Assembly: GCA_905215405.1 (NCBI GenBank)
Contig: CAJMQE010000053.1
Location: forward strand, 1-25,560
Direction of reading: 5' to 3'
DNA from: an uncultured bacterium
GTDB lineage: Bacteria; Bacillota; Clostridia; Lachnospirales; Lachnospiraceae
Length of the DNA stretch: 25,560 nucleotides
A program made the translations under genes and the position numbers. Below the pieces are notes generated by a model. The model was not told where the DNA came from and did no database searches. It saw nothing but the letters and a program-made list of their open reading frames with translations. Below are positions 7,571 through 16,285 of the stretch, one piece after another (position 1 is the first letter of the stretch; each line of letters starts with the position of its first letter).

Positions 7571-7658
7571 GTGGAAAGAATAGTAGGATGGTAGCATGAT
7601 TTATGCTCCCGGAGTACTGATAGTTAGGATGATTCAAGTAGAACAGATAAGGAGTTAT

Positions 7659-8306
7659 ATGGTGAAGAAGAAAGTAATAATCATAGCAGTTGCAGCAGTT
7701 CTGACAGTAGGGGCTATTATAGGCGGAACAATGGCAGCGTTCCAGGCAGGAACAGCAACAGATAAGACAATTTCGACATCCTCACTTGATGTGACGCTGA
7801 ATATGAAAGGGACTCAGCCAGATAATGATGGAAATATTAAATCAGATGCAATAAAGGATGGGGAAGTGAGCCAGGTCGTTACGGCAAAGAACAGTGGTAA
7901 TAAGAACCAGTACGTAAGGGTAAGACTGAATAAGTCCTGGTCAAATGGCACTGACAAGGTCTTTGAAGTGAATGGAAGTCAGCTGCAAAGTGCGGCAATT
8001 GATATTATACCTGCAGATAATGATGATTGGATCATACAGAGAGATGAACAGAATGGTGAAGATATTTACCTGTATTATAAAAAAGTCCTGAAAGCAGGAG
8101 AAGAGACGGACCCATTGTTAAGTGGCATCACGATCCTGAAGAATTGGAATCAAAACACGAACCAGTACAGCGGGTTATCTGTAAATGTCAGATATGATGC
8201 AGATGCAATACAGACAACTGCAGCGAAAGATGCGATGCTTGCAGAATGGGGCGTTATTGCAGAATTCGACAGTGAAGGAAATATTACAGCAATTACCGAT
8301 CAGTAA
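7659..8306 (+). CDS. SipW-dependent secreted protein, TasA/camelysin-like
   Basis: The 215-residue protein begins MVKKK, then a hydrophobic stretch, then IGGTMAAFQAGTATDKTIS and SSLDVTLN. This is the SipW-type signal layout of TasA (GGTWAAF...SGTLDLS). The mature part is a strand-rich domain. Such proteins are exported by Sec, cut by SipW and form matrix fibres or surface proteins. The start at 7659 is set by AAGGAG four nt upstream; a longer frame to 7596 has no site. It is first in unit A and so directly under the direct-repeat promoter. Fibre formation itself cannot be judged from sequence. Confidence 0.82.
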   Translation: MVKKKVIIIAVAAVLTVGAIIGGTMAAFQAGTATDKTISTSSLDVTLNMKGTQPDNDGNIKSDAIKDGEVSQVVTAKNSGNKNQYVRVRLNKSWSNGTDKVFEVNGSQLQSAAIDIIPADNDDWIIQRDEQNGEDIYLYYKKVLKAGEETDPLLSGITILKNWNQNTNQYSGLSVNVRYDADAIQTTAAKDAMLAEWGVIAEFDSEGNITAITDQ

Positions 8307-8317
8307 GGAGGCAGGTC

Positions 8318-9037
8318 ATGAAATTAAAAAGGATATTAACAGCAGCCACAGCCATGTTACTGATCATGGGACAGTGCGTGGCAGCATATGCGGATAATAC
8401 AGTTATTACGCTGGATAAAAGCGCAACAAAATTTACCACGATCGATCAGGATCTTGATTTTCAGGATATGGAGCCAGGCGAGGAACGCACAGCAACACTG
8501 ACGATGACGAATGATTCCGATGGAGAGATGGATTTTTATATCAGCGGTGAGATTACCTATAATATTGCGGATCAGTCGGAAGACAAAGCTAATAACAATG
8601 CAATTTATGAACTGCAGCTAAGCAAGAGCGGGCAGGCAGATCCATTTTTCGATGGAATGATCGGAAGCAAAGAGAATAAAGAGCTGACAAAAAGCAATAC
8701 CGGACTGGAATATTTAAAAGATGATACATTGCTTGCAACACTTGGAAAAGGTGAAAGCACCAGTGTGACAATTCAGTTAAAGCTGGATGGAGATTCCTTA
8801 GAGAATGCTTATATGAATAAGGCAGGGCAGATCAGACTGAATATCAGAACATCACAATCGGCTGGGCTTTCAGGAAACAACAATGGAAATTCACTGCTCA
8901 GTTTTCTGACGGTGCAGACAGGTGATACCACCAGAATCGTGCTTTATGTGTTGATAGCAATAGCTGCAGTGGCAGTCCTTGCAGGCGTATTGATCGCAGG
9001 ACGAAGAAAAAAGAACCGGACAGAGCAGGAAAAGTAG
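8318..9037 (+). CDS. Cell-surface protein with signal peptide and TGD-type C-terminal anchor
   Basis: The 239-residue protein has a Sec signal peptide ending near AYA-DN (residue 25). A strand-rich domain includes MEPGEERTATLTMTNDSDGE, a layout seen in bacterial Ig-like domains. The C-terminus has VQTGD (199-203), a hydrophobic helix (206-228) and a GRRKK tail. This is the architecture of a sortase signal, but the usual LP is replaced by VQ before TG. AAGGAGG lies upstream and the gap to the preceding gene is 11 nt. It could tether the SipW-dependent partner to the wall, by analogy with matrix anchor proteins; that role is inferred. Confidence 0.75.
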   Translation: MKLKRILTAATAMLLIMGQCVAAYADNTVITLDKSATKFTTIDQDLDFQDMEPGEERTATLTMTNDSDGEMDFYISGEITYNIADQSEDKANNNAIYELQLSKSGQADPFFDGMIGSKENKELTKSNTGLEYLKDDTLLATLGKGESTSVTIQLKLDGDSLENAYMNKAGQIRLNIRTSQSAGLSGNNNGNSLLSFLTVQTGDTTRIVLYVLIAIAAVAVLAGVLIAGRRKKNRTEQEK

Positions 9038-9050
9038 AAAAGGAGCAGAT

Positions 9051-10034
9051 ATGGGTAACAGATCAAAGGTCGTAATCAACTGGATAAAGAAAGCATTTAT
9101 TGCCAGTAGTGCGCTGGCATTCTGTGCTGGAATGACAAATGCGTCCCTGACGGAGGTAAGTGCAGCTCCTGTATATAAAATAGAATTTCGGGCAGGCGCA
9201 CATGGAACCATAAATGGTAGTACAAAGGCGAGCCTGTCTCTGGAATATGGTGCAGGAATCAATGCGATAGAACCTGATTCAATCGATAGTGGCTACTGGT
9301 TTACGGGATTCTCACCGGAACTGGCAGACAAAGTTACAGAAAATGAAGTTTACGTTGCACAATATGCAAAATTAATTAATGCGGTTGAATATCGTGTCAA
9401 TTATGTCGATAATAATGGTAACTCCCTTGCGACACAGAAAGTTGCCTATGCAAATGAAGGTGAAACAATACATGCATATGCAGTGGCAATCGATGGATAC
9501 CAGGCGGATGCTGCAGATAAATCAACAGAAGCAGGAAGCGATGGAGCAGAAATAACATTTGTATATACAGTTATAAATGGCAACGCAGCTGGTAATAATG
9601 CAGGTAATGTAGGTGCTGGACAAAATGCAGCAAATGTCGCTGTAAATGCAGGTGTCGCAAACGGAAATAATGCCGGTGGAGCAGGAAATACGACAGGCAA
9701 TGCGGCAGCAGGAAATGGTGCGAACACCGCAAATGCAGGGAATGCAGGTGCAGGGAATGGTGCAGCAGAAGATGCAGAAGCTGGGAATACAGCCGATAAT
9801 GGAGGAGCATTACAGGCAGTGGATGATGAAGCAGTCCCACAGGGACAGCAGAATTTGACAGGAGACGATGCCCTGCAGGAGGTCGATGATGAAGAAGTAC
9901 CTCTTAGCAATGCAGCTGTTTCACGGCATGTATCAGCATGGACATATGTCGGAGTCGTATCCGGTGTTGTCATAATAGCCGGAGTTGCTGCATTTATTAT
10001 AAGCAGGAGATATCTGGCCAAGAAGAAAGAGTAA
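9051..10034 (+). CDS. Surface protein: Listeria-Bacteroides repeat, MucBP-like domain, N/A/G-rich stalk, membrane anchor
   Basis: The 327-residue precursor has a signal peptide to about residue 38. Residues 42-106 resemble a Listeria-Bacteroides repeat (AGAHGTING...GYWFTGF...AQYA). Residues 112-173 form a MucBP-like domain (EYRVNYVDNNGN...GETIHAYA...ITFVYT). Residues 176-250 are low-complexity Asn/Ala/Gly, probably a flexible stalk. Two acidic motifs, LQAVDDEAVPQ and LQEVDDEEVPL, precede a membrane helix (about 300-320) and a RRYLAKKKE tail. The DDEEVPL-plus-helix ending recurs in clostridial surface proteins and is distinct from LPxTG. It is probably a membrane- or wall-bound adhesin made with its two upstream neighbours. 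Confidence 0.78.
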   Translation: MGNRSKVVINWIKKAFIASSALAFCAGMTNASLTEVSAAPVYKIEFRAGAHGTINGSTKASLSLEYGAGINAIEPDSIDSGYWFTGFSPELADKVTENEVYVAQYAKLINAVEYRVNYVDNNGNSLATQKVAYANEGETIHAYAVAIDGYQADAADKSTEAGSDGAEITFVYTVINGNAAGNNAGNVGAGQNAANVAVNAGVANGNNAGGAGNTTGNAAAGNGANTANAGNAGAGNGAAEDAEAGNTADNGGALQAVDDEAVPQGQQNLTGDDALQEVDDEEVPLSNAAVSRHVSAWTYVGVVSGVVIIAGVAAFIISRRYLAKKKE

Positions 10035-10054
10035 ATATAAGTTAGGGGAAAGGC

Positions 10055-11278
10055 ATGGGGAATAAAAACCAGAATGACAGCCTGATAAAGCTGGACGTGA
10101 TTCTGTTCGATAATTTTCAGATCAGTTCAGATGAGAAAATACTAGAAGAGAAAGACATCAGATCAGATATGGTGACAAAGCTACTGGTTTATATGGTCCT
10201 GCACAGGAATGGAAATGTGTCACTTCAGGAACTATCGGATGTTCTTTGGGGTGATGAAGGATGTGATAATCCACTCGGAGCATTAAAAAACCTGATGTAC
10301 CGGCTGAGAAATATTTTAAAAAAGAATCTGGGCGACTACCCGTTTATTATAACTGGAAGAGGTTACTATCGGTGGAATGAGGAAATTCAGCTGACAATTG
10401 ATGTCGAAGAATTTGAAAAATACTGTAAAATGGCAGAGGAAGAGAAGGATATCGGGAAAAAGATCGGATATGAACTGGAAGCGGATTCTTACTACCGTGA
10501 AAAGTTTTTACCCCAGTACATTGATGAATACTGGGTCATGTCCCTGAGTGTCTATTATCATTCTCTTTATCTGAATATGGTAAAGGAACTGGCAAAGAAT
10601 CTGGAGATAGAAAAAAGATTCTTTGAGATGGAAGAAGTATGTCATAATGCATTGGCAATCGATGAGCTGGATGAAGACCTTCATTATTATTTTATCCGGG
10701 CATTGGTCAGCCAGAATAAGCAGAATATGGCAGTTGAGCACTATAAAAAAACAAGTGATCTTCTCTATGACAGCCTGGGTATCCGTCCGTCAGAGCGTCT
10801 ACGGGGCGTTTATGATGACCTTATGAAGCAGCAGCATACAACAGAGATGGATATTGGCATCATAAAGAGCGAATTAGCAAGTGCGAAAGATGGTAGAAAA
10901 GGTGCATTTTTCTGCGATTACGGTGTCTTTAAAAAAAATTATGAATTAGAAGTAAGAAGAGCAAAAAGGCTGGGAATCTCGGTATATCTCGGCCTGATTA
11001 CAGTTACGCCGCAACTGAATCTGAAACTGGATAGCCCGGCTTATGTCAATACGGTAAAGCTGGGGGTAAAGCAGATGCAGAATATTCTGATGGGTGCTTT
11101 GCGTAGCGGAGACGTTATAACCAGATACAGTGCGGCCCAATTCATACTTATGCTTCCAGCATGTAAATATGAAGATGCAGTGCATGTTATGGAGCGAATA
11201 CTGGGAAGATTTGATCAGCTGGATCATAAAGCAAGGGTTAAGATCATGTATAGTCTTGAAGAACTCGATACAGAATAG
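10055..11278 (+). CDS. SARP-family (OmpR-like HTH + BTAD) transcriptional activator with degenerate GGDEF-like domain
   Basis: Residues about 11-112 form an OmpR-type winged helix; the recognition helix is near GALKNLMYRLRNIL and the wing ends FIITGRGYYRW. Residues 115-260 are the helical bacterial transcriptional activator domain (BTAD), ending YDSLGIRPSERLRGVYDDL, as in AfsR/SARP regulators. Residues 283-390 follow a GGDEF fold (YELEVRRAKRLG..., LRSGDVITRYSAAQF), but the active motif is replaced by SAAQF, so diguanylate cyclase activity is unlikely and the domain may sense a ligand. SARP proteins bind 11-bp direct repeats close to the -10. Four such promoters flank this gene, including the one driving its own unit, so it is the leading candidate regulator of the whole region. 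Confidence 0.87.
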   Translation: MGNKNQNDSLIKLDVILFDNFQISSDEKILEEKDIRSDMVTKLLVYMVLHRNGNVSLQELSDVLWGDEGCDNPLGALKNLMYRLRNILKKNLGDYPFIITGRGYYRWNEEIQLTIDVEEFEKYCKMAEEEKDIGKKIGYELEADSYYREKFLPQYIDEYWVMSLSVYYHSLYLNMVKELAKNLEIEKRFFEMEEVCHNALAIDELDEDLHYYFIRALVSQNKQNMAVEHYKKTSDLLYDSLGIRPSERLRGVYDDLMKQQHTTEMDIGIIKSELASAKDGRKGAFFCDYGVFKKNYELEVRRAKRLGISVYLGLITVTPQLNLKLDSPAYVNTVKLGVKQMQNILMGALRSGDVITRYSAAQFILMLPACKYEDAVHVMERILGRFDQLDHKARVKIMYSLEELDTE

Positions 11279-11304
11279 CCCATTGAAGAAAGATTGGAGA
11301 AATA

Positions 11305-11775
11305 ATGCAGTTTTCGGTAAATAGTATCAGAATTTGTATCGATGAGATGAATGATCAGGAGAACAGACTTGCAGGAAGCATTTGCGGGATAACTATGCCT
11401 GACCGGATTTCATTTGCAAATGGTGTCACACTGATACTGGCAATTGACAGAATTCTGGATCAGATCGGTCAGCCGCAGGCGACCAGACATATGAGAAGTT
11501 TTCATCCGGAAGAGGAAAGGGACAGGAAAAGCGGAGAATACTGCGGGGCTCCTGTTCGATATCATAGGGATGAAGAAATTGCAGCCCAGTGTGGAAAAGT
11601 AATGACACTTGATGTTGTAATTGAATCCAGACAACATAACAGCTGGCAGGGCGTCGTTCATGATGTCGCTGGCAATATAGCTTATCCGTTCGTAAGTGAA
11701 TTGGAGTTTACAAGAATTTTGTTCGAGCAGAGCAGAAAACATCTGGAAACAGAATCATTACGTCAGAATAAATAA
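11305..11775 (+). CDS. Unknown protein with two copies of a short WQG-type domain (156 aa)
   Basis: I do not recognise a named family. The protein is soluble. Residues 3-53 and 101-141 align with each other and with the 62-residue protein at 20133. The shared pattern is a strand, then W(or L)-Q/A-G, then 12 residues, then F, then an amphipathic helix. In the second copy it reads SWQGVVHDV...YPFVSELEFTRIL. The first copy is diverged (LAGSICGI...ISFANGVTLILAIDRIL). A charged linker joins them. GGAGA lies before the ATG and the gap to the SARP gene is 26 nt. It closes unit A and is followed by a terminator. Confidence 0.75.
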   Translation: MQFSVNSIRICIDEMNDQENRLAGSICGITMPDRISFANGVTLILAIDRILDQIGQPQATRHMRSFHPEEERDRKSGEYCGAPVRYHRDEEIAAQCGKVMTLDVVIESRQHNSWQGVVHDVAGNIAYPFVSELEFTRILFEQSRKHLETESLRQNK

Positions 11776-11787
11776 TCTTAAAAAGCA

Positions 11788-11821
11788 TGAGCTGTCCATA
11801 TTGTGGACGGCTCATTTTTTT
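11788..11821 (+). terminator. Rho-independent terminator of unit A
   Basis: TGAGCTGTCCA and TGGACGGCTCA pair around a short loop with one G-T pair, and seven T follow. It lies 13 nt after the last gene of unit A. Confidence 0.88.
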
Positions 11822-11840
11822 GTGCAGATATATCGAAATC

Positions 11841-11882
11841 ATAGGCGTTTGTGACCGGTGTGTGACTTGAGATTGTTATATT
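11841..11882 (+). promoter_or_regulatory. SARP-type direct-repeat promoter, unit B
   Basis: TGTGAC occurs at 11850-11855 and 11861-11866 (11-bp period). Ten nt later is TATATT (11877-11882) preceded by TG, an extended -10. ATAGGCGT just upstream (11841-11848) is also found at the unit D promoter. The leader to the adhesin gene is about 95 nt and ends in a hairpin ACCTGC/GCAGGT (11946-11968) just before the ribosome binding site. Confidence 0.75.
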
Positions 11883-11977
11883 ACACAGTATAGTAAGATA
11901 AAATGTTCAGAGTTTAAGAATAGATGAGATAATTTGGAAATTAGTACCTGCGTCTGAAAAGCAGGTTACGGAAAGGC

Positions 11978-14900
11978 ATGGTTATTTATATGAAAGTGAG
12001 AACAAGAGTTTTTAAATGCATCGCAGGGATATTGAGCTGTATCCTGGTATTGTCTTCAATGAGTACCAGCATTGTTTCCTGTCTGGCAGATGACAGTGTA
12101 CACTTTACCTATAGTGATAACAACGTCAGTGTGGATGTGGCGGCACCAGATAAAAGTGTGATTCCAGAAGACGCAAAGCTGGTCGTAACACCGGTTACAG
12201 TGACTGACAACATGAAGACAGCAGTCAACAATCTGGAGGGCGCAGATGAGCAGGAAGATGTTCTGGAAACAGCTGATAGCGTAAATGCCTACGATATTCA
12301 TTTCCAGATGGAAGACGGAACGCAGATCGAGCCAGATGGCAATGTTACAGTGTCAATTAAGCAGGCAGATACGTCTTTTGGAGGCGATAGCAAGGTCTTT
12401 CATGTAGATGATCAAACAGCAGTAGCAGAGGAAATGCAGAGCAGAGTCGATGATGCAGGTGCGGTACTGTTTCAGACGAATCATTTTTCAACATTTCTGA
12501 CAGCTAATTATAAAGCAGTTGGTCAGGTGACATTGACTTTAAAGATTTGTGATGATGATGCAGATGATGATCATACACAGCTTTTTGAAGATCTGCAGTT
12601 TCCATATACAGGTTCTCAGACAATCAATATTGCAGATATTATAGCTAACTGGAATACGAGTGGCGTATGGAAATTCAAATCCAGCAGATATGTGGATGAT
12701 GTAAATTATGGGAACAGTAAAATTAAGAAGAATAAATTTACCATTACCCATGATACAACAGTTATTGCATATGTTTCAGGAGCAGATCAGCAGGATGTTT
12801 CAGGTAATACAACATTTTATGATTATCTGGTAAAACCATGGCATGGCTCAGGTAATCAGTGGTATGGCGAACATATCACAGATCCTGATAAAAGTATCAA
12901 TACAGCATCAAATTACAGCGATCCAAATAGTGCGGCTAATAATATGAGATTTGGAGTTGGCATTGGTGCGGATGCAAAGTACAGTTCCCAGAACTATCCG
13001 CAGAATAGCTACAATGCCTACAATGCGTATGGAATGGATGCAGATGCCTATAACGAAAACAGAGTGACAACTGGAATCGTCAGTGGTCTTTCTGAGGATT
13101 ATACAAGTGTATTATTTAACTTTGATGAACCAGGCCTCTTCAGTAATGAAAGTAAAACGGGTAAGACGGTACTGAATGGTTATAATCTGCAATTTGCAAG
13201 AAATGGTCTTGATTATGAACTGCAGGGAGTAACGGATCCAGATGGAAACTGGGTAGCTGGCAGCGGAAGCAATTTCTTCCCACTCGATGATGCAGCATCC
13301 AATACAAATGATGATGGATATGGCAGTGCACATAATTATTATTTTGGTATGCGTTATGATATTGCATTTACAACCGGAAACTATGTTGGACCAATGAATT
13401 ATTCCTTTACGGGTGATGATGATCTTTGGGTTTTACTTGATGGAGAAGTCGTAATGGATCTTGGTGGTATCCACAGCGCAGTTTCAGATACAGTTGATAT
13501 CAGAAAAGTACTGGAAGACAGGAATGATACAGATTCTGACACAGTACATCATCTGACAGTACTTTATATGGAACGTGGTGGTAATGCTTCGAACTGCAGT
13601 ATGAAGTTCATGATTCCAAATGCAGCCATTGAAGGAACACAGCCAGGAAGTCTGAACTTTACTAAAACGGATGAAAGTGGAAAAGGACTTAGTGGTGCTG
13701 AATTTACACTGACAAATGATGCCAATGCGAGCGAAGTTTATACAGCTGTATCAGCAACAAACGGAAGTGTGACATTTGACGGCCTTGCAGCAGGTACTTA
13801 TACACTCGCAGAGTCTCAGGCACCAGACGGATATCAGGTATCAGATCAGAAATATCAGGCAGTCGTAACTGTGAATAAGAAAAAACAGACAACGGATGTC
13901 AGTCTTTATAAAATGGATCAGGCAGGAAATGTGGATAAATCAGCTGTCATTACGAAGATAGCAAATACGAAGACAGCGGAGACACCAAAAGTTCCAACAA
14001 TAGATAACCTTTTACAGGATAAAACGGCAACAGTAGCAGATTGGGATCAGAGAACTTATAACATTGATCTTTATGCATCCCACAATCTGAAAGTTTCCAA
14101 ACCGGTAAATCTGGTAATGGCACTGGATATTTCAGGTAGTATGCCATGGTTCGTATCACAGCCAACGGGTGGCGTTACCTATCTTGGCAATTTGACAGAA
14201 GCAGACAGAAATTCACAGAATCTTTCAACGGGAGGAAGTACTGGTGTTGGCGCATGGAAATATCAGTATTATGTGCTGCGTGAAAGTGAAAGTGGAGCAA
14301 TGGAATATAAGCCAATCGGCTATTCTACAGATGGAAGCTGGAGATATATTAAGTCAAAATCAGATGGTAGTAAGGTCTTTTCAACAAATAGTGATGGAAA
14401 AGTCAGTGCAAATGAGAAAATCTATATTCGTGGAACCGCTGATCAGACAAAGCTGGAAGCTTTGCAAACATCAGTCACGAACTTTGTAAAGAATCTGCAG
14501 ACTGTTTCACCGGACAGTCAGATTGGTTTTGTATTCTTTGCAGGTGACGTTGTATCCTCCACGGACCTGGCGACAATTGGAAGCGTTAGTCTTTCGAGCC
14601 AGTTCGACAGAATCGTGTTACATGGTAGCACAAATCAGGAAGTCGCACTGCAGAAGGCAGAGGAAATCGTCAATAAAGCGGATAACGATAATGCCAAGAA
14701 CATTCTGTTATTCAGCGACGGACAGCCAAATAAAGATGGAATTTCTGTTTCTTCAGTCAATGAAGTGGCACAGGATATTAAGGATAACGGAATTCAGCTC
14801 TATACAGCGGGAATTTTTAAAGATATGAGCAATGCCGGTTGCCAAGGATTGCAGCAGTGGGCCAGTGAAGGATGTGCATTCGTAGCTGATTCATCTACTG

Positions 14901-16129
14901 GACTGGTCAATGCATTTAATAGTGCATTTGCAGCACTGAATGTCAGTCTGGATAATGTAACAGTAAGAGATTATATCGATGCAAGATTTGATTTGATCGA
15001 TGCAGATGGAAATGTTGTTACTTCTGGTAATTATGCAGGCGGTACGGTCGGAAGCGATGACAACGGCGTATACGTGGAATGGACACAACAGAAACTTGGG
15101 TTTGCAGCAGATCCTGTAAATGGATGGCATGAGAGTCTGCTGATAAAGGCAAAAGATGCATTTATTGGTGGAAACAAGATTACAACAAATGGTCCGGAAT
15201 CGGCAGTGATCGTTGATGGACAGAAGAAAAATTTTGAACAGCCGGATGTAAATGTGAAAACAGATTTAACGATTCAGGATGTCAATGATGTAATCTTCTA
15301 TGGAGATCAGGCAGCAGATGCAGATCGTGCATTAGATCAGATCTTACAGAACTCATATACAATTGGAAGTGACGGAAGTGAATTAAAGAAATCCGATTTC
15401 ACAGTCAACTGGTTCAGTGACAGTGAATGTAGTGTGCCTCTTGATCCATCTGAGATCAAAGCAGATCAGGATCAGACCTGTTATGTGAAGGTATCTTATC
15501 CAACAGGCGAACCGACTGATAAATCGACTGCAAATACAGCAGGCCATAAGGCAGACGGCACGGCGATGAACACACAGGCAGATCCAGACAGAGATTATGC
15601 AGTATACAGTATCAAAGTGGTCAAAGGCCAGCTGGATCTTGGTAAGATCATTGATGAACAGTATTCGGATATCAGCCAGATCAATGCAGAACAGACATTT
15701 ATCTTTAAAATAGAGCAGTACAGTGTCAATAAAGATAACAGCAAAGGGGAACTGGTCGCAACGTATTACCAGACATTGAGTTTTGATGCCAATGGCAAGA
15801 TCGTTCAGGGCAATGCAACGATATCTGGTCTTAAAAAAGGATATTATACTGTTACAGAAGAGAGCGGATGGTCAGATAAATACCAGCTCAAATCGACAAG
15901 TGATAATTCTCTTCGCAACACAGAACAGGGCGTGGACCTGTTCATTGGAGAAAAGACAGCAGAAGCTACAGATGCACAGCAGCCTGTGTTTTACGGACTG
16001 GAGCAAAAAGATGCCTATCTTGCAGTTGCAGATGGAGAAGCAGCAGAAGTAACATTTATTAATAATAAGAAGAAAGACTGGAAATGGATCAGTGATGTTG
16101 CAAGTGCAGTGAACCGATTCTTACAGTAA
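11978..16129 (+). CDS. Giant secreted adhesin: fibro-slime, Cna-B and von Willebrand A domains
   Basis: The 1383-residue precursor has a signal peptide to about residue 37. A strand-rich N-domain (39-180) comes first. About 279-550 is a fibro-slime/PA14-like domain (FTGDDDLWVLLDGEVVMDLG, GGIHS). About 557-645 is a Cna-B/SpaA domain with the isopeptide Lys in NFTKTD and Glu in TLAESQAPDGY. About 705-985 is a vWA domain with MIDAS motifs DISGS (717-721) and FSDGQPN (near 912). From about 1218 a second Cna-B-like domain follows (YYTVTEESGW). The C-terminus has no LPxTG and no membrane helix. The in-frame ATG at 11990 (MKVRTRVF) is an equally likely start. It forms unit B alone. Confidence 0.88.
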   Translation: MVIYMKVRTRVFKCIAGILSCILVLSSMSTSIVSCLADDSVHFTYSDNNVSVDVAAPDKSVIPEDAKLVVTPVTVTDNMKTAVNNLEGADEQEDVLETADSVNAYDIHFQMEDGTQIEPDGNVTVSIKQADTSFGGDSKVFHVDDQTAVAEEMQSRVDDAGAVLFQTNHFSTFLTANYKAVGQVTLTLKICDDDADDDHTQLFEDLQFPYTGSQTINIADIIANWNTSGVWKFKSSRYVDDVNYGNSKIKKNKFTITHDTTVIAYVSGADQQDVSGNTTFYDYLVKPWHGSGNQWYGEHITDPDKSINTASNYSDPNSAANNMRFGVGIGADAKYSSQNYPQNSYNAYNAYGMDADAYNENRVTTGIVSGLSEDYTSVLFNFDEPGLFSNESKTGKTVLNGYNLQFARNGLDYELQGVTDPDGNWVAGSGSNFFPLDDAASNTNDDGYGSAHNYYFGMRYDIAFTTGNYVGPMNYSFTGDDDLWVLLDGEVVMDLGGIHSAVSDTVDIRKVLEDRNDTDSDTVHHLTVLYMERGGNASNCSMKFMIPNAAIEGTQPGSLNFTKTDESGKGLSGAEFTLTNDANASEVYTAVSATNGSVTFDGLAAGTYTLAESQAPDGYQVSDQKYQAVVTVNKKKQTTDVSLYKMDQAGNVDKSAVITKIANTKTAETPKVPTIDNLLQDKTATVADWDQRTYNIDLYASHNLKVSKPVNLVMALDISGSMPWFVSQPTGGVTYLGNLTEADRNSQNLSTGGSTGVGAWKYQYYVLRESESGAMEYKPIGYSTDGSWRYIKSKSDGSKVFSTNSDGKVSANEKIYIRGTADQTKLEALQTSVTNFVKNLQTVSPDSQIGFVFFAGDVVSSTDLATIGSVSLSSQFDRIVLHGSTNQEVALQKAEEIVNKADNDNAKNILLFSDGQPNKDGISVSSVNEVAQDIKDNGIQLYTAGIFKDMSNAGCQGLQQWASEGCAFVADSSTGLVNAFNSAFAALNVSLDNVTVRDYIDARFDLIDADGNVVTSGNYAGGTVGSDDNGVYVEWTQQKLGFAADPVNGWHESLLIKAKDAFIGGNKITTNGPESAVIVDGQKKNFEQPDVNVKTDLTIQDVNDVIFYGDQAADADRALDQILQNSYTIGSDGSELKKSDFTVNWFSDSECSVPLDPSEIKADQDQTCYVKVSYPTGEPTDKSTANTAGHKADGTAMNTQADPDRDYAVYSIKVVKGQLDLGKIIDEQYSDISQINAEQTFIFKIEQYSVNKDNSKGELVATYYQTLSFDANGKIVQGNATISGLKKGYYTVTEESGWSDKYQLKSTSDNSLRNTEQGVDLFIGEKTAEATDAQQPVFYGLEQKDAYLAVADGEAAEVTFINNKKKDWKWISDVASAVNRFLQ

Positions 16130-16140
16130 AATATTTCCCA

Positions 16141-16174
16141 GTGTGACTATCCTGTGACTTTTTACTGGTATAGT
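16141..16174 (+). promoter_or_regulatory. SARP-type direct-repeat promoter, unit C
   Basis: TGTGAC occurs at 16142-16147 and 16153-16158 (11-bp period). Ten nt later is TATAGT (16169-16174) with TG one base before it. The promoter lies 12 nt after the adhesin gene, with no terminator between them, so sipW may also receive read-through. The leader to the sipW start is about 110 nt. Confidence 0.75.
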
Positions 16175-16285
16175 TTTAGCAAATGAAGATGGTGGAGGCA
16201 GATCAGTTAGAATTGCAACATCACTTCAGCAGCAAGGGTGAATGGGACATTAGTTTCAATAAGTTTCAGTGGGAGAGATACAATC

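Noticed and set aside
9446..10021. 191-residue minus-strand ORF rich in Ala, Pro and Ser
   Set aside because: It is the shadow of the Asn/Ala/Gly-rich stalk of the surface protein at 9051; repetitive GC-richer codons keep the opposite strand open.
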